Assembly (NCBI GenBank): GCA_019307665.1
Contig: JAFDJC010000099.1
Coordinates: 1 to 10,026, forward strand
Source of the DNA: Deltaproteobacteria bacterium
GTDB taxonomy: Bacteria > Desulfobacterota > Desulfobacteria > Desulfobacterales > SURF-7
Reading direction: 5' to 3'
Length of the DNA: 10,026 bases
Shown: piece by piece, positions 1 to 6,186 of the stretch
Position numbering within the stretch: the first letter of the stretch is position 1
How the letters are laid out: each line of letters begins with the position of its first letter
Program-made: the position numbers and the translations under genes
Notes under the pieces: model-generated
What the model was told of the DNA's origin: nothing
Database searches by the model: none
The model's input: the letters and a program-made list of their open reading frames with translations, nothing else

Positions 1-83
1 GCAGCACCGGGAATAACTAAAAGCAATCCAATGATTAACGGAAGAAGTGTAACAAGAGTTTTTCTGTTTTTCATTTCATACAT
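1..83 (-). CDS. N-terminus of a secreted or membrane protein (partial, runs off the window)
   Basis: Only about 27 codons are visible. The protein begins MYEMKNRKTLVTLLP and continues with a hydrophobic run rich in Leu and Ile (about residues 13-25), preceded by positively charged Lys/Arg residues. This is the usual layout of a signal peptide or first transmembrane helix. A clear ribosome binding site, GAGGAGG, lies about 6 nt before the ATG at 83; a second in-frame ATG at 74 (MKNRKT...) is also possible but is further from it. The rest of the gene is outside the window, so no family can be assigned. It shares the orientation of the acyl-CoA dehydrogenase but is separated from it by about 550 nt, so it is probably a separate transcription unit. 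Confidence 0.6.
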   Translation of the reverse strand, partial: MYEMKNRKTLVTLLPLIIGLLLVIPGA

Positions 84-180
84 TTTAATCCTCCTCGATT
101 TAGAAGTTTCAGTGTAGTGTTACTGTTTTTAGCCGTGAAAACCGTCTGCACTCGTAAAAGTCGAATTTGAATTTCTCGTA

Positions 181-194
181 CACAATATAGTGTG
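181..194. promoter_or_regulatory. Near-palindromic candidate operator
   Basis: CACAATATAGTGTG reads almost the same on both strands; only the pair at positions 5 and 10 differs. It lies about 100 nt upstream of the start at 83, within the region expected to control that gene. The size and CACA-N6-TGTG symmetry would suit a dimeric repressor, but no regulator gene is present in the window and the assignment is tentative. Confidence 0.25.
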
Positions 195-587
195 GTCAAA
201 ATTTTTTTGGCGGGCTTTTTACGATACCATCAAAATCTGAGTTTTAAAATTTCAGGTTTAAAACCCCCTGCAAAACAGAAGAGTCGGTTCCATTCAGCAT
301 GAATTGATAGGAATTGTTTTAAAAAATTACAGCAAGCTCCGCACAATTACAGTAGATTACAATGTGAGATTGAAATTCAATTTACAAGATTTTAATTATA
401 CTGAATTTTGTAAAAGGAAATATCCTTTGCTGTGATGGTTATTAATTGAGACATTTTGGTTGGTAATTTGGACTGGAGTAGTTTGATATTATATGTTTCA
501 GGACAAGTCAACAAAAAACTTGCAGGAAAAATCCCTATAGACTTTGTCCGGAGGAATACTGTTGTATTTCGAGGATTTGAACCGAGC

Positions 588-620
588 GCCCAACACAAAG
601 ATTGGGCCAAAAGATCTTTT
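588..620 (-). terminator. Stem-loops just after the acyl-CoA dehydrogenase (possible weak terminator)
   Basis: Two structures follow the stop codon at 632 on the minus strand: a 12-bp perfect palindrome AAAAGATCTTTT (609-620), and a 6-bp stem GCCCAA/TTGGGC with an 8-nt loop (588-607). Their position fits transcript termination or 3'-end protection. The GC stem is not followed by a T-run on the minus strand, so it is not a classical Rho-independent terminator. Confidence 0.25.
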
Positions 621-631
621 TGAGATTGCTT

Positions 632-1780
632 CTATCCCTTACCCAGTAGGGAGTTGGCTACAACAATTTTTTCAATCTCTTTTGTGCCTTCATAAATTTC
701 GAGAACTTTTGCATCACGATAGAAGCGGGCAATATCATATTCATTCAAGAAGCCGTATCCACCGTGCATCTGAAGTGCTTCGTTGACTACTGTTACAGCA
801 TTTTGCGCGCAATACCATTTGGCCATGGCTATCAGGGCGTGATCTTCCTTACCTGTGTCAAGACCCCAGGCAGCCCTATAATAAAGGGATCGTCCTGCTT
901 CAATAAGCGTTGCCATTTCAGCGATCTTGAACCTAAGTGCCTGGAAAGACGCCAGTTTTTTACCGAACTGTTCCCTTTGTGTGATGTGCCTGATGGCCTG
1001 TTCCAGTGCCCCCTGGGCAACGCCGCATCCCTGTGCACACACCGTAATTCTTTCCCTGTTAAAAAGACCCAGTACCTGCTGAAAACCCTTTTTCTCTTTT
1101 CCGATAAGGTTTTCTTGTGGAACCTTTAAGTCTTTGAAGGCAAGTTCCGATGTGGAGGCTGCCCGGATACCCATTTTGTTTTTCAACGGATTTGCTATAT
1201 AGCCTTCCCTGTCGGTTTCCACCATGATCAAGGAAAACCGGTTATGACGGCCCGGTTCATCAGGATGGGTTTTGCAGAGTACCAACACATAATCAGCCAG
1301 GTTTCCATTGCTGATAAACATTTTGCTACCGTTAATTACATACTCATCACCCTCTCTTACAGCAGTTGTCTGAACGCTTGTAACGTCGGAACCGGCATCA
1401 GGCTCTGTAATTGCTGTTGCCATGATGGCATTTCCTTCGACCAGCGGTCTGAGGTATTTTTCTTTCTGGTCTTTGGTCGCATGATCGATTATTATTTCAG
1501 CTCCGAATGTAACAGCGACAACAGCCTGGGCCAGCCCCGGATCGATGCGCCAAAATTCTTCCACGATAAGTGCCTTTTCGAAAAAACCGAGTCCCATTCC
1601 TCCATATTTTTCCGGGATATAACAGCCGACAAATCCAAGCTCCCTGGCCTTTTCCAGCACGGACCTGTCCAGCCGTTCGATTTCGTCACATTCCTTGGCA
1701 ATCTGGGGAAATTCTCCTTCCGCAAATTCCCTGGCTGCCTTTTGTATGCTTTTTTGCTCTTTTGTTAATTCAAAATCCAT
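632..1780 (-). CDS. Acyl-CoA dehydrogenase
   Basis: This FAD enzyme, 382 residues and full length for the family, should oxidise an acyl-CoA to the 2-enoyl-CoA and pass electrons to electron-transferring flavoprotein. The three-part fold is visible: an N-terminal helical domain (about 1-115), the middle beta domain with the signature ITEPDAGSD (124-132), and the C-terminal helical domain. That last domain has REQFG (269-273, FAD contact), QMHGGYGF (337-344) and the catalytic base Glu364 in IYEGT. A Glu at this place is typical of short- and medium-chain dehydrogenases and also of many enzymes for branched or cyclic acyl-CoAs, so substrate cannot be read off. The start is supported by an AGGAGG about 10 nt upstream. 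It is the last gene of the minus-strand block, 308 nt after the SDR gene. No ETF genes are in view. Confidence 0.93.
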   Translation of the reverse strand: MDFELTKEQKSIQKAAREFAEGEFPQIAKECDEIERLDRSVLEKARELGFVGCYIPEKYGGMGLGFFEKALIVEEFWRIDPGLAQAVVAVTFGAEIIIDHATKDQKEKYLRPLVEGNAIMATAITEPDAGSDVTSVQTTAVREGDEYVINGSKMFISNGNLADYVLVLCKTHPDEPGRHNRFSLIMVETDREGYIANPLKNKMGIRAASTSELAFKDLKVPQENLIGKEKKGFQQVLGLFNRERITVCAQGCGVAQGALEQAIRHITQREQFGKKLASFQALRFKIAEMATLIEAGRSLYYRAAWGLDTGKEDHALIAMAKWYCAQNAVTVVNEALQMHGGYGFLNEYDIARFYRDAKVLEIYEGTKEIEKIVVANSLLGKG

Positions 1781-2088
1781 TATTATGTCTCCTCCTAAAG
1801 AAAACTACTTTTATGTTACAGTCAACGGCTGCATTTATTCCCATTCAAAGGAGCCAAGCCATGACTTTTAACTATTGTCCATCCATAAATGGTTATTTTG
1901 CCCGATTTCTACGTTATGCTCAAATTTTAATCTTAAACATACTAAATGTATTTCCAGTGACAGGCATAGGGCAGACGCTGCGGCTAAAATATACCAGTGC
2001 CTTGATCTCGAACAAACGATCTCATTTATGGACGGACACTAAATACAATTATATTTACGAACGAACCTTGTATAAAGCTCTTCCCCGA
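1781..2088. other. Intergenic gap between SDR and acyl-CoA dehydrogenase
   Basis: This 308-nt gap is unusually wide inside a block of co-directional genes otherwise spaced by tens of bases or less. No coding region is convincing. Most of it is taken up by the inverted-repeat-bounded element at 1875-2039. The gap must also contain any dedicated promoter of the acyl-CoA dehydrogenase; TTGACT in the minus direction lies about 45 nt before the start codon, but no good -10 box follows it. Confidence 0.5.
1875..2039. mobile_element. 165-bp miniature-transposon-like element with terminal inverted repeats
   Basis: The sequence TTGTCCATCCATAAATG at 1875-1891 recurs in inverted form as CATTTATGGACGGACAC at 2023-2039. 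The 17-bp arms differ at two positions. Each arm is flanked on the outside by TA (1873-1874 and 2040-2041), as expected if TA was duplicated on insertion. Weaker symmetry continues inward (TTTTGCCCGA against GTTTGTTCGA with a one-base offset). No transposase is encoded inside. This is the layout of a non-autonomous element moved by an IS630/Tc1-mariner-type transposase, which targets TA, but the family is inferred only from the TA flanks. An alternative is a long-spaced pair of regulator binding sites. Confidence 0.45.
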
Positions 2089-2847
2089 TCAGGGAATTGT
2101 TAAACCCCCATCTACGATTATATTCTCACCCACCAGATAGCTCGAAAGATCAGAGGCCAGGAACAGTGCTATATTAGCGACTTCCATACAGTCTGCTAAA
2201 CGGCGGATGGGAATGCCTTTTATTGTTTTTTCTCTGGGACTGTTCTGAAGGAATTCATCCAGGAGTTCCGTGTCCGTTGTCCCAGGTCCGATGGAGTTCA
2301 CATTGATGTTGTATCTTATCCATTCAATGGCCGTTGCTTTTGTAAAATGAATAACAGCAGCTTTGCTTGCATGATAGGAAGCATTATTAGGTCTCGCGAC
2401 GATACCGCCTGTAGAGGCCATGTTGACAATTTTCCCGTACTTCTGTTTAGCCATGTATCGTCCGGCTGCCTGGGTACATAAGAACATAGACTTAAGATTT
2501 ATCGCAAGAACCCGGTCCCAGTCTTCTTCTTTCATTTCAAAAAGCGGAGCCGGGACCACGATTCCGGCATTGTTTACCAGGATGTGAAGTCCTCCCAGTT
2601 CTTCCACAGCAGCGGTCATCAGCTTTTCGACCTCTGATTTTTGTGAAACATCCGTTGGCAGGCACAGTGCTCTTTGCCCCATGGAACGAACTTCTTTGGC
2701 TGTTTCATCCAGTTGGGAAGCCGTTCTGGCTGCCAGGACAACATCCGCACCTGCCTGGGCCATGACCACGGCCACTGATTTTCCGATACCTCTTCCTGCC
2801 CCGGTAACAACAGCTACCTTTCCTTCAAGATTAATTTCAATGCTCAT
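2089..2847 (-). CDS. Short-chain dehydrogenase/reductase (SDR), probably NADP-type
   Basis: This 252-residue classical SDR has the cofactor loop TGAGRGIG (15-22), NNAG (92-95), Asn117, and a catalytic Ser145, Tyr158 (YHASK) and Lys162. An Arg (Arg41 in VLAART) follows beta strand 2, where an Asp would be expected in NAD-specific members, so NADP(H) preference is inferred. It probably interconverts a hydroxy and a keto group on an acyl-CoA intermediate. The reading frame is open to 2913, but that would overlap the upstream SDR. The ATG at 2847 has AAAGGA about 9 nt before it and starts the protein exactly where family members start (MSIEINLEGKVAVVTG). The upstream gene ends 38 nt before this start, so the two SDRs are almost certainly co-transcribed. 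Confidence 0.9.
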   Translation of the reverse strand: MSIEINLEGKVAVVTGAGRGIGKSVAVVMAQAGADVVLAARTASQLDETAKEVRSMGQRALCLPTDVSQKSEVEKLMTAAVEELGGLHILVNNAGIVVPAPLFEMKEEDWDRVLAINLKSMFLCTQAAGRYMAKQKYGKIVNMASTGGIVARPNNASYHASKAAVIHFTKATAIEWIRYNINVNSIGPGTTDTELLDEFLQNSPREKTIKGIPIRRLADCMEVANIALFLASDLSSYLVGENIIVDGGLTIP

Positions 2848-2885
2848 GTTTTCAATTCCTTTAATGTGTTGAGATGTCCGACGCA

Positions 2886-3629
2886 TCAGTCCGGAAATGA
2901 TCCGCCGTCGCAATTAATGGTTTGTCCGGTTATATAGGATGCTTCATCAGAGGCGAGAAACAGGCAGAGGTTTGCTATTTCCCGGGGTTTGCCAAACCTT
3001 CCAAGGGGGACTCCGGCTCGAAACTGATCAAGAATTTTCTCCGGAATTGTTTTCATCATGTCTGTCCAGATAGTGCCGGGGGAAATGCAGTTACAGGTGA
3101 TGTTTTTTCGGGCCAGCTCTTTTGCGGCCGTTCTTGTCATGGCAACCACTCCGCCCTTTGATGCAGAATAGTTCAACTGTCCGATGTTGCCGTATCTCGC
3201 TGTGGAGGAAACATTAATGATAGTACCTTTGCCCTGTTGCCTCATATGAAGGGCGGCATTTTTAAGGCAATTAAAGCTTCCTTTTAGGTTGACTGCCATT
3301 ACCTGGTCCCATTGCTCATCACTCATTTTATGGAGAATTGCATCACGGGTTATCGCTGCATTGTTGATCATGATGTCCAGATCGCCAAAGGTTTTTACGG
3401 TTTCATCAACCATATTTTTCACAAACACAGGATCGGAAACATCACCAACGGCAATCATGCATTCCCCGCCCATACCCTTCAATTTTGCATCAACCTCTTT
3501 TAATGCATTTTCATCAACATCACAAAGGGTCACTTTTGCGTCTTCTTCAATAAAACGCATCACAATGGCTTCACCAATGCCACGCCCGGAACCAGTTACG
3601 ATAGCAACTTTATCTTTCAGCCTCATCAT
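2886..3629 (-). CDS. Short-chain dehydrogenase/reductase (SDR), probably NAD-type, FabG/hydroxyacyl-CoA dehydrogenase-like
   Basis: This 247-residue classical SDR shows TGSGRGIG (12-19), NNAA (89-92), Asn114, Ser141, Tyr154 (YSASK) and Lys158. Asp37 at the end of beta strand 2 (LCDVDE) predicts NAD(H) use, unlike the neighbouring SDR. It resembles 3-oxoacyl reductases and 3-hydroxyacyl-CoA dehydrogenases and could carry out the second oxidation of a beta-oxidation-like route, but the substrate is unknown. Two ATGs stand in tandem at 3629 and 3626 after AAGGAGG. The second has the better spacing (about 6 nt), so the protein may begin MRLKDKVAIV. The ATG at 3629 overlaps the TGA of the upstream MaoC-like remnant, a sign of former translational coupling. 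Confidence 0.9.
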   Translation of the reverse strand: MMRLKDKVAIVTGSGRGIGEAIVMRFIEEDAKVTLCDVDENALKEVDAKLKGMGGECMIAVGDVSDPVFVKNMVDETVKTFGDLDIMINNAAITRDAILHKMSDEQWDQVMAVNLKGSFNCLKNAALHMRQQGKGTIINVSSTARYGNIGQLNYSASKGGVVAMTRTAAKELARKNITCNCISPGTIWTDMMKTIPEKILDQFRAGVPLGRFGKPREIANLCLFLASDEASYITGQTINCDGGSFPD

Positions 3630-3733
3630 TTTCCTCCTTCTTTTAAGGGTACTATTGCCTCAAACTGTCCGGATATTTTTATGTCTCCGTTCTGGTCCTT
3701 GGCTGCAACCTCACAATTAAATTTTTCAAACAG
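3626..3733 (-). pseudogene. C-terminal remnant of a probable MaoC-like hot-dog dehydratase
   Basis: Directly upstream of the SDR, a minus-strand frame reads FNCEVAAKDQNGDIKISG, then QFEAIVPLKEGGK and TGA. This is the kind of final beta-strand pair (polar NxDG turn, then a short hydrophobic strand ending V-P-x-K) that closes MaoC-type (R)-enoyl-CoA hydratases. Only 35 codons remain; the frame is closed by TAA at 3734-3736 and there is no start codon. Its stop overlaps the SDR start in an ATGA, the normal arrangement for adjacent genes of one operon, which supports that this was once real coding sequence. The break lies at the edge of the transposon scar, so loss of the N-terminal part by insertion or deletion is likely. 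Family identity rests on a short segment and is moderate only. Confidence 0.5.
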
Positions 3734-3999
3734 TTAATCGTCTTACCGTTAAAAACCTTCAATATATGAGAGAACATATTGTTAACCGAAATTATGTGGC
3801 ACTTTCCCCAAAAACAAGTTCCGCATGCCCATTTTCCAATTTTCGGTCAAATTCTCTCTTTTCAAAGCGGATATTTGTTTTGGAAAAGCCCAAAACACCA
3901 TCAGACCGTTCCAAAACCTGCTTGAATCCCTTTTTTGGCGAATTTTGGAAATACCTCTCTTACCAGATCTTTGCAAGACATTTTTCAGTGTGTACTGCC
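3734..3999. other. Non-coding or decayed sequence between the MaoC remnant and the IS1380 remnant
   Basis: These 266 bases contain no gene I can support. On the minus strand one frame gives a stretch between stops including KKGFKQVLERSDG and FEKREFDRKLENGHAEL, which has a protein-like composition but no start, no ribosome binding site and no family I recognise. It may be decayed insertion-sequence DNA downstream of the truncated transposase. Confidence 0.35.
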
Positions 4000-4350
4000 T
4001 CAGCACTGCAAGCCAAGAACAGTCCGATAATGGTGCCCCTTGTCCAGGGCAAGCCGCATTGCAGGGTCTATGCGAAGATAATCAGCGTCGTTGCAGTCTT
4101 CATATCCTGCCGCTATCTGGTAAACGCGTTGCCTGATCATCTGCTCGAATGTATGTTTTCTGTGGGAGGCAGATCTGTCGTCCACCAGGTGGCTGCAACC
4201 GCTTTCAATGATACCGAATCGCTGGTCAACTTCTCGCATCAGAAGGAACCCCGCATCCGACGTAATCTTTGCACCGGCGAAATCAATGAAAATGTTCCTG
4301 TTGAAATCCGGTCGAATTGCCTCTTTTTGTGCTTCACCATTCCCGAGCAT
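4000..4350 (-). pseudogene. IS1380-family transposase, N-terminal fragment
   Basis: About 116 residues remain of a transposase normally over 400 residues long. The motifs ITSDAGFLLMREVD and AAGYEDCNDADYLR, followed by DPAMRLAL, are those of the N-terminal part of IS1380-type DDE transposases. After DPAMRLAL the similarity fades and a TGA follows within about 15 codons; the DDE catalytic core is absent, so the fragment cannot transpose. The ATG at 4350 has GGAGG 8 nt upstream; the frame can also be opened at GTG 4359. No terminal inverted repeats could be identified on either side, so element borders are not given. It lies back to back with an IS200/IS605 remnant. Confidence 0.75.
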
Positions 4351-4419
4351 CGTCTCCACCTCCGGTATTGTTAATAATTCATATAATATCAGATAGTTGA
4401 CGAATATTCAAGGTGTTTT

Positions 4420-4629
4420 TTGTTCATCTTGCTGAATAATTCGGGAACTATTTTCGAAAAATACAGCCGTCTGAAAAAGAACTTTAGAGGCCACAGTTTT
4501 TGGGTACGTGGATATTATGTCAGCACAGTCGGCTTGGATGAAGCTAAAATTCGCAAATACATAAAGAATCAGGAGATTAATGAGTCCGTTGAAGAAAAAT
4601 ACGACGGTGATTTGAGTGATCCCTTTTAG
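4420..4629 (+). pseudogene. tnpA: IS200/IS605-family transposase TnpA, C-terminal fragment
   Basis: The 69-codon frame carries the C-terminal half of a Y1 (HUH) transposase: FEKYSRLKKNFRGHSFW, then RGYYVSTVGLDE and RKYIKNQE. The Tyr of YIKNQ (codon 4558-4560) corresponds to the nucleophilic tyrosine of the family's Y-x3-Q motif. The N-terminal half, including the HUH histidines, is missing, so the protein is not active. Full-length proteins are about 130-160 residues. The frame starts at a TTG without a good ribosome binding site; clear similarity begins near 4441. The sequence ends (DPF, then TAG) about where intact family members end. The hairpin-rich right end of the element follows at 4723-4800. 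Confidence 0.8.
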
Positions 4630-4722
4630 GGGAGCCCGTACCGAATGCTCATTGAGAATAGGTTGAATTGATATAATTGACACGGTGCAGTTCCAATTCT
4701 TTTTAGAGAGTAACAAAAATAA

Positions 4723-4741
4723 GCAATCCCTTAAGGGATGC
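4723..4741. repeat. Hairpin 1 of the IS200/IS605 right-end region
   Basis: ATCCCTTAAGGGAT (4726-4739) is a perfect palindrome, with an outer GC pair on each side (4723-4724 and 4740-4741). It sits between the TnpA stop and the terminal hairpin and is the first of three consecutive foldback structures. Confidence 0.6.
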
Positions 4742-4751
4742 AAGTAACAAT

Positions 4752-4764
4752 GCCCTTATAGGGC
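4752..4764. repeat. Hairpin 2 of the IS200/IS605 right-end region
   Basis: GCCCT/AGGGC forms a 5-bp stem with a 3-nt TAT loop. It lies 10 nt after hairpin 1 and 7 nt before the terminal hairpin. Its role is unknown. Confidence 0.5.
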
Positions 4765-4771
4765 TAATCAA

Positions 4772-4800
4772 GCCACCGGCTAAACCGGTGGTACTGACTT
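4772..4800 (+). mobile_element. IS200/IS605 right end (terminal hairpin)
   Basis: CCACCGG (4773-4779) and CCGGTGG (4785-4791) form a 7-bp stem with loop CTAAA, extendable by a G-T pair. The surrounding sequence AAGCCACCGGCTAAACC followed by GGTGGTACTGACTT is very like the imperfect hairpin that TnpA recognises at the right end of many IS200/IS605 elements. The element therefore probably ends near 4800. The matching left end is not visible upstream of the truncated tnpA, so the left part has been deleted. Confidence 0.7.
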
Positions 4801-5047
4801 GAAGCGTTATGAGACAGTTCTGCCGAGGACAACAGGTTCCCGTTTTTAAGGAAATAAGACACATACCCGATATCTTTGGAACTAAAAATCAAGAAAAAAA
4901 TAATGCTTCAGCGTAAGAGGTATAATTGCTCTTTGAGGGTTGCCTAAACTACAAAAAAAAGGTATTTGGTGAAACCCTCTCTTATTTTTATACTTGATTT
5001 ATCCAAAACCTTTTGAAGACATACAACCAGGAGAAAGGAGTTGCAGC
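4801..5047. other. Upstream region of the DUF3237 gene
   Basis: This 247-nt stretch separates the transposon scar from the plus-strand operon and should carry its promoter. A TATAAT occurs at 4921-4926 without a recognisable -35 box at standard spacing. Downstream, GAGGGTT (4935-4941) can pair with AACCCTC (4973-4979) around a 31-nt loop, and the second arm is followed by the T-rich TCTTATTTTTAT. This could be a leader hairpin or a weak terminator for read-through from the transposon side. No gene is seen. Confidence 0.35.
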
Positions 5048-5515
5048 ATGCGTGAACTAAAAACAGAATATCTTTTTGATGCCCATTTTACTGTGTCCGG
5101 CACCATGCTTGTTGGGGATGGAGGATGGGGGATGCGTTTCATCGGCCCTGTTACCGGGGGTACATTTGAAGGACCGAAAATCAAGGGAACGGCCAAGAGC
5201 TTTGGGGCTGATTGGTCATTAATTCGTCATGACAAAGTTTTTGAGGTAGATGTCCGGCTTGCACTTGAAACCGATGACGGAGCATTCATTCATATGTATT
5301 ACGGTGGAATCCTTGATTTCACTGAAGCCCAAGTTACAAGCCTACTAAATGGGGAACCCGCACCATTAGTTGCTAGGGTTCACACGACACCCAGGTTTGA
5401 AACAGGTCACCCAAAATATCTATGGTTGAACAGGGTTGTTGGAGTTGCTATAGGGGAAATCAATTCTACGGTAGATCCTTCAACAATCGATTATTCGGTT
5501 TATGCATTGAGATAG
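5048..5515 (+). CDS. DUF3237 family protein
   Basis: This 155-residue cytoplasmic protein has no signal peptide and matches the usual length and motif order of DUF3237: VTGGTFEGPKIKG (35-47), GADW (53-56), LETDDGA (73-79), TPRFETG (114-120) and YLWLNR (124-129). The family is a small beta-barrel fold of unknown biochemical function, often next to genes for degradation of aromatic or other unusual carboxylic acids; no reaction is claimed. The frame is open back to a TTG at 4994, but the ATG at 5048 has AAAGGAG 8 nt upstream and gives a family-typical N-terminus. It is the first gene of the plus-strand block, 45 nt before the decarboxylase remnant. Confidence 0.88.
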   Translation: MRELKTEYLFDAHFTVSGTMLVGDGGWGMRFIGPVTGGTFEGPKIKGTAKSFGADWSLIRHDKVFEVDVRLALETDDGAFIHMYYGGILDFTEAQVTSLLNGEPAPLVARVHTTPRFETGHPKYLWLNRVVGVAIGEINSTVDPSTIDYSVYALR

Positions 5516-5560
5516 TATCTGGCTATTTATGATACGGGAGTTAAAAAAAAGAAAATCTGA

Positions 5561-5986
5561 GATATTCCTCAGATAGCTGGTCGGGAAATCTGGGATTATC
5601 CCAAAAAAACCGCAAAGATTACAATAAAAAAAGAGTATGATATGATTCTGGGACAAATGGAACGCCCAAAGGGAAATCTTATTTGTTCTGCTGGTATTAG
5701 ACCAGAGACACCCGCTGAAGAAGGACAAAATGATATTGGAAGTTTAAGCTTGAGGGTTATCCCGAGTCCGGAAGAAGGTGCTCAACCCTCAGTCGCTGAA
5801 CTGATTGAGGTCCCATCAAATATAGAAGTCCTTGAATCATGGTCAGGGCCTGGTTGGGTTCAATTTCACTCCAATTCGGAATTAGATCCCTGGCATAAAT
5901 TAACTGTTAAGAATGTACTGGGTGCAAATTATAGAATTTACCATTCTATACTTGAATACGGTAAAATTATAAAGAAATATTTATAG
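5561..5986 (+). pseudogene. Acetoacetate decarboxylase-family protein, C-terminal half only
   Basis: The 141-codon frame starts right after an in-frame TGA (5558-5560) and reads PQIAGREIWDYPKKTAKI, then SLSLRVIPSPEEG and SWSGPGWVQFH. YPKK (5597-5608) corresponds to the active-site peptide of acetoacetate decarboxylase, whose first Lys forms the Schiff base and whose second tunes its pKa. About 126 residues follow the first Lys, matching the 129 after Lys115 in the clostridial enzyme, so the C-terminal half is complete. The first ~100 residues, which in that enzyme supply active-site Arg and Glu residues, are absent; only 45 nt separate this frame from the DUF3237 stop. The first ATG (5642) lies after the lysines and lacks a ribosome binding site. 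I call it a broken gene; expression as a short protein cannot be excluded. Confidence 0.7.
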
Positions 5987-6186
5987 CACTAGTATAGAAT
6001 ATAAAAATTGACTACATTAAAGAGCGTTTTATCAATCGTTGCTTCTAGTACGACATAAAATTATCGCATACCGATCCTGTTGATTAGGACATGTAATATC
6101 ATAACTTTGGCCGCCCGGAGTTAAAACATCTTTTTGGAAATAGGGTCGAATAATTCGGATGAATATAATTAGAAAAGGAGGCTTAT

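Larger units (their letters stand above)
84..631. other. Gene-poor region with short palindromes and ATTAC repeats
   Basis: I find no convincing coding region in these 548 bases. They are AT-rich and lie downstream of the acyl-CoA dehydrogenase and upstream of the minus-strand gene at 83, so they should hold the promoter of the latter. Visible structure: a near-palindrome CACAATATAGTGTG at 181-194 (12 of 14 positions symmetric); an 8-bp inverted repeat GTTTTAAA/TTTAAAAC at 241-248 and 257-264; AATTACAG at 325-332 and again at 345-352, with a further ATTAC at 356-360; and a 6-bp stem AAAGGA/TCCTTT at 413-428. No -35/-10 pair with good spacing was found for the gene at 83. Confidence 0.5.

Noticed and set aside
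573..583. GGTTCAAATCC on the minus strand, identical to a common tRNA T-arm
   Set aside because: The flanking bases do not form a T-stem, and no acceptor stem, anticodon arm or CCA end is found around it.
392..610. 72-codon minus-strand open frame after the acyl-CoA dehydrogenase
   Set aside because: No ribosome binding site, non-protein-like composition, and it overlaps the stem-loops following the dehydrogenase.
3782..4006. 74-codon minus-strand frame in the transposon scar
   Set aside because: No family resemblance and no ribosome binding site; it overlaps the end of the IS1380 fragment and lies in decayed DNA.
3766..4374. 202-codon plus-strand frame opposite the IS1380 fragment
   Set aside because: The minus strand carries the recognised transposase motifs; the plus frame has no start signal or family motifs.
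4408..4743. 111-codon minus-strand frame
   Set aside because: It is antisense to the IS200/IS605 TnpA fragment, whose motifs are clear on the plus strand.
6164..6169. TATAAT just before the flavodoxin-like gene
   Set aside because: It has no -35 partner, and a start from it would fall within or beside the ribosome binding site.
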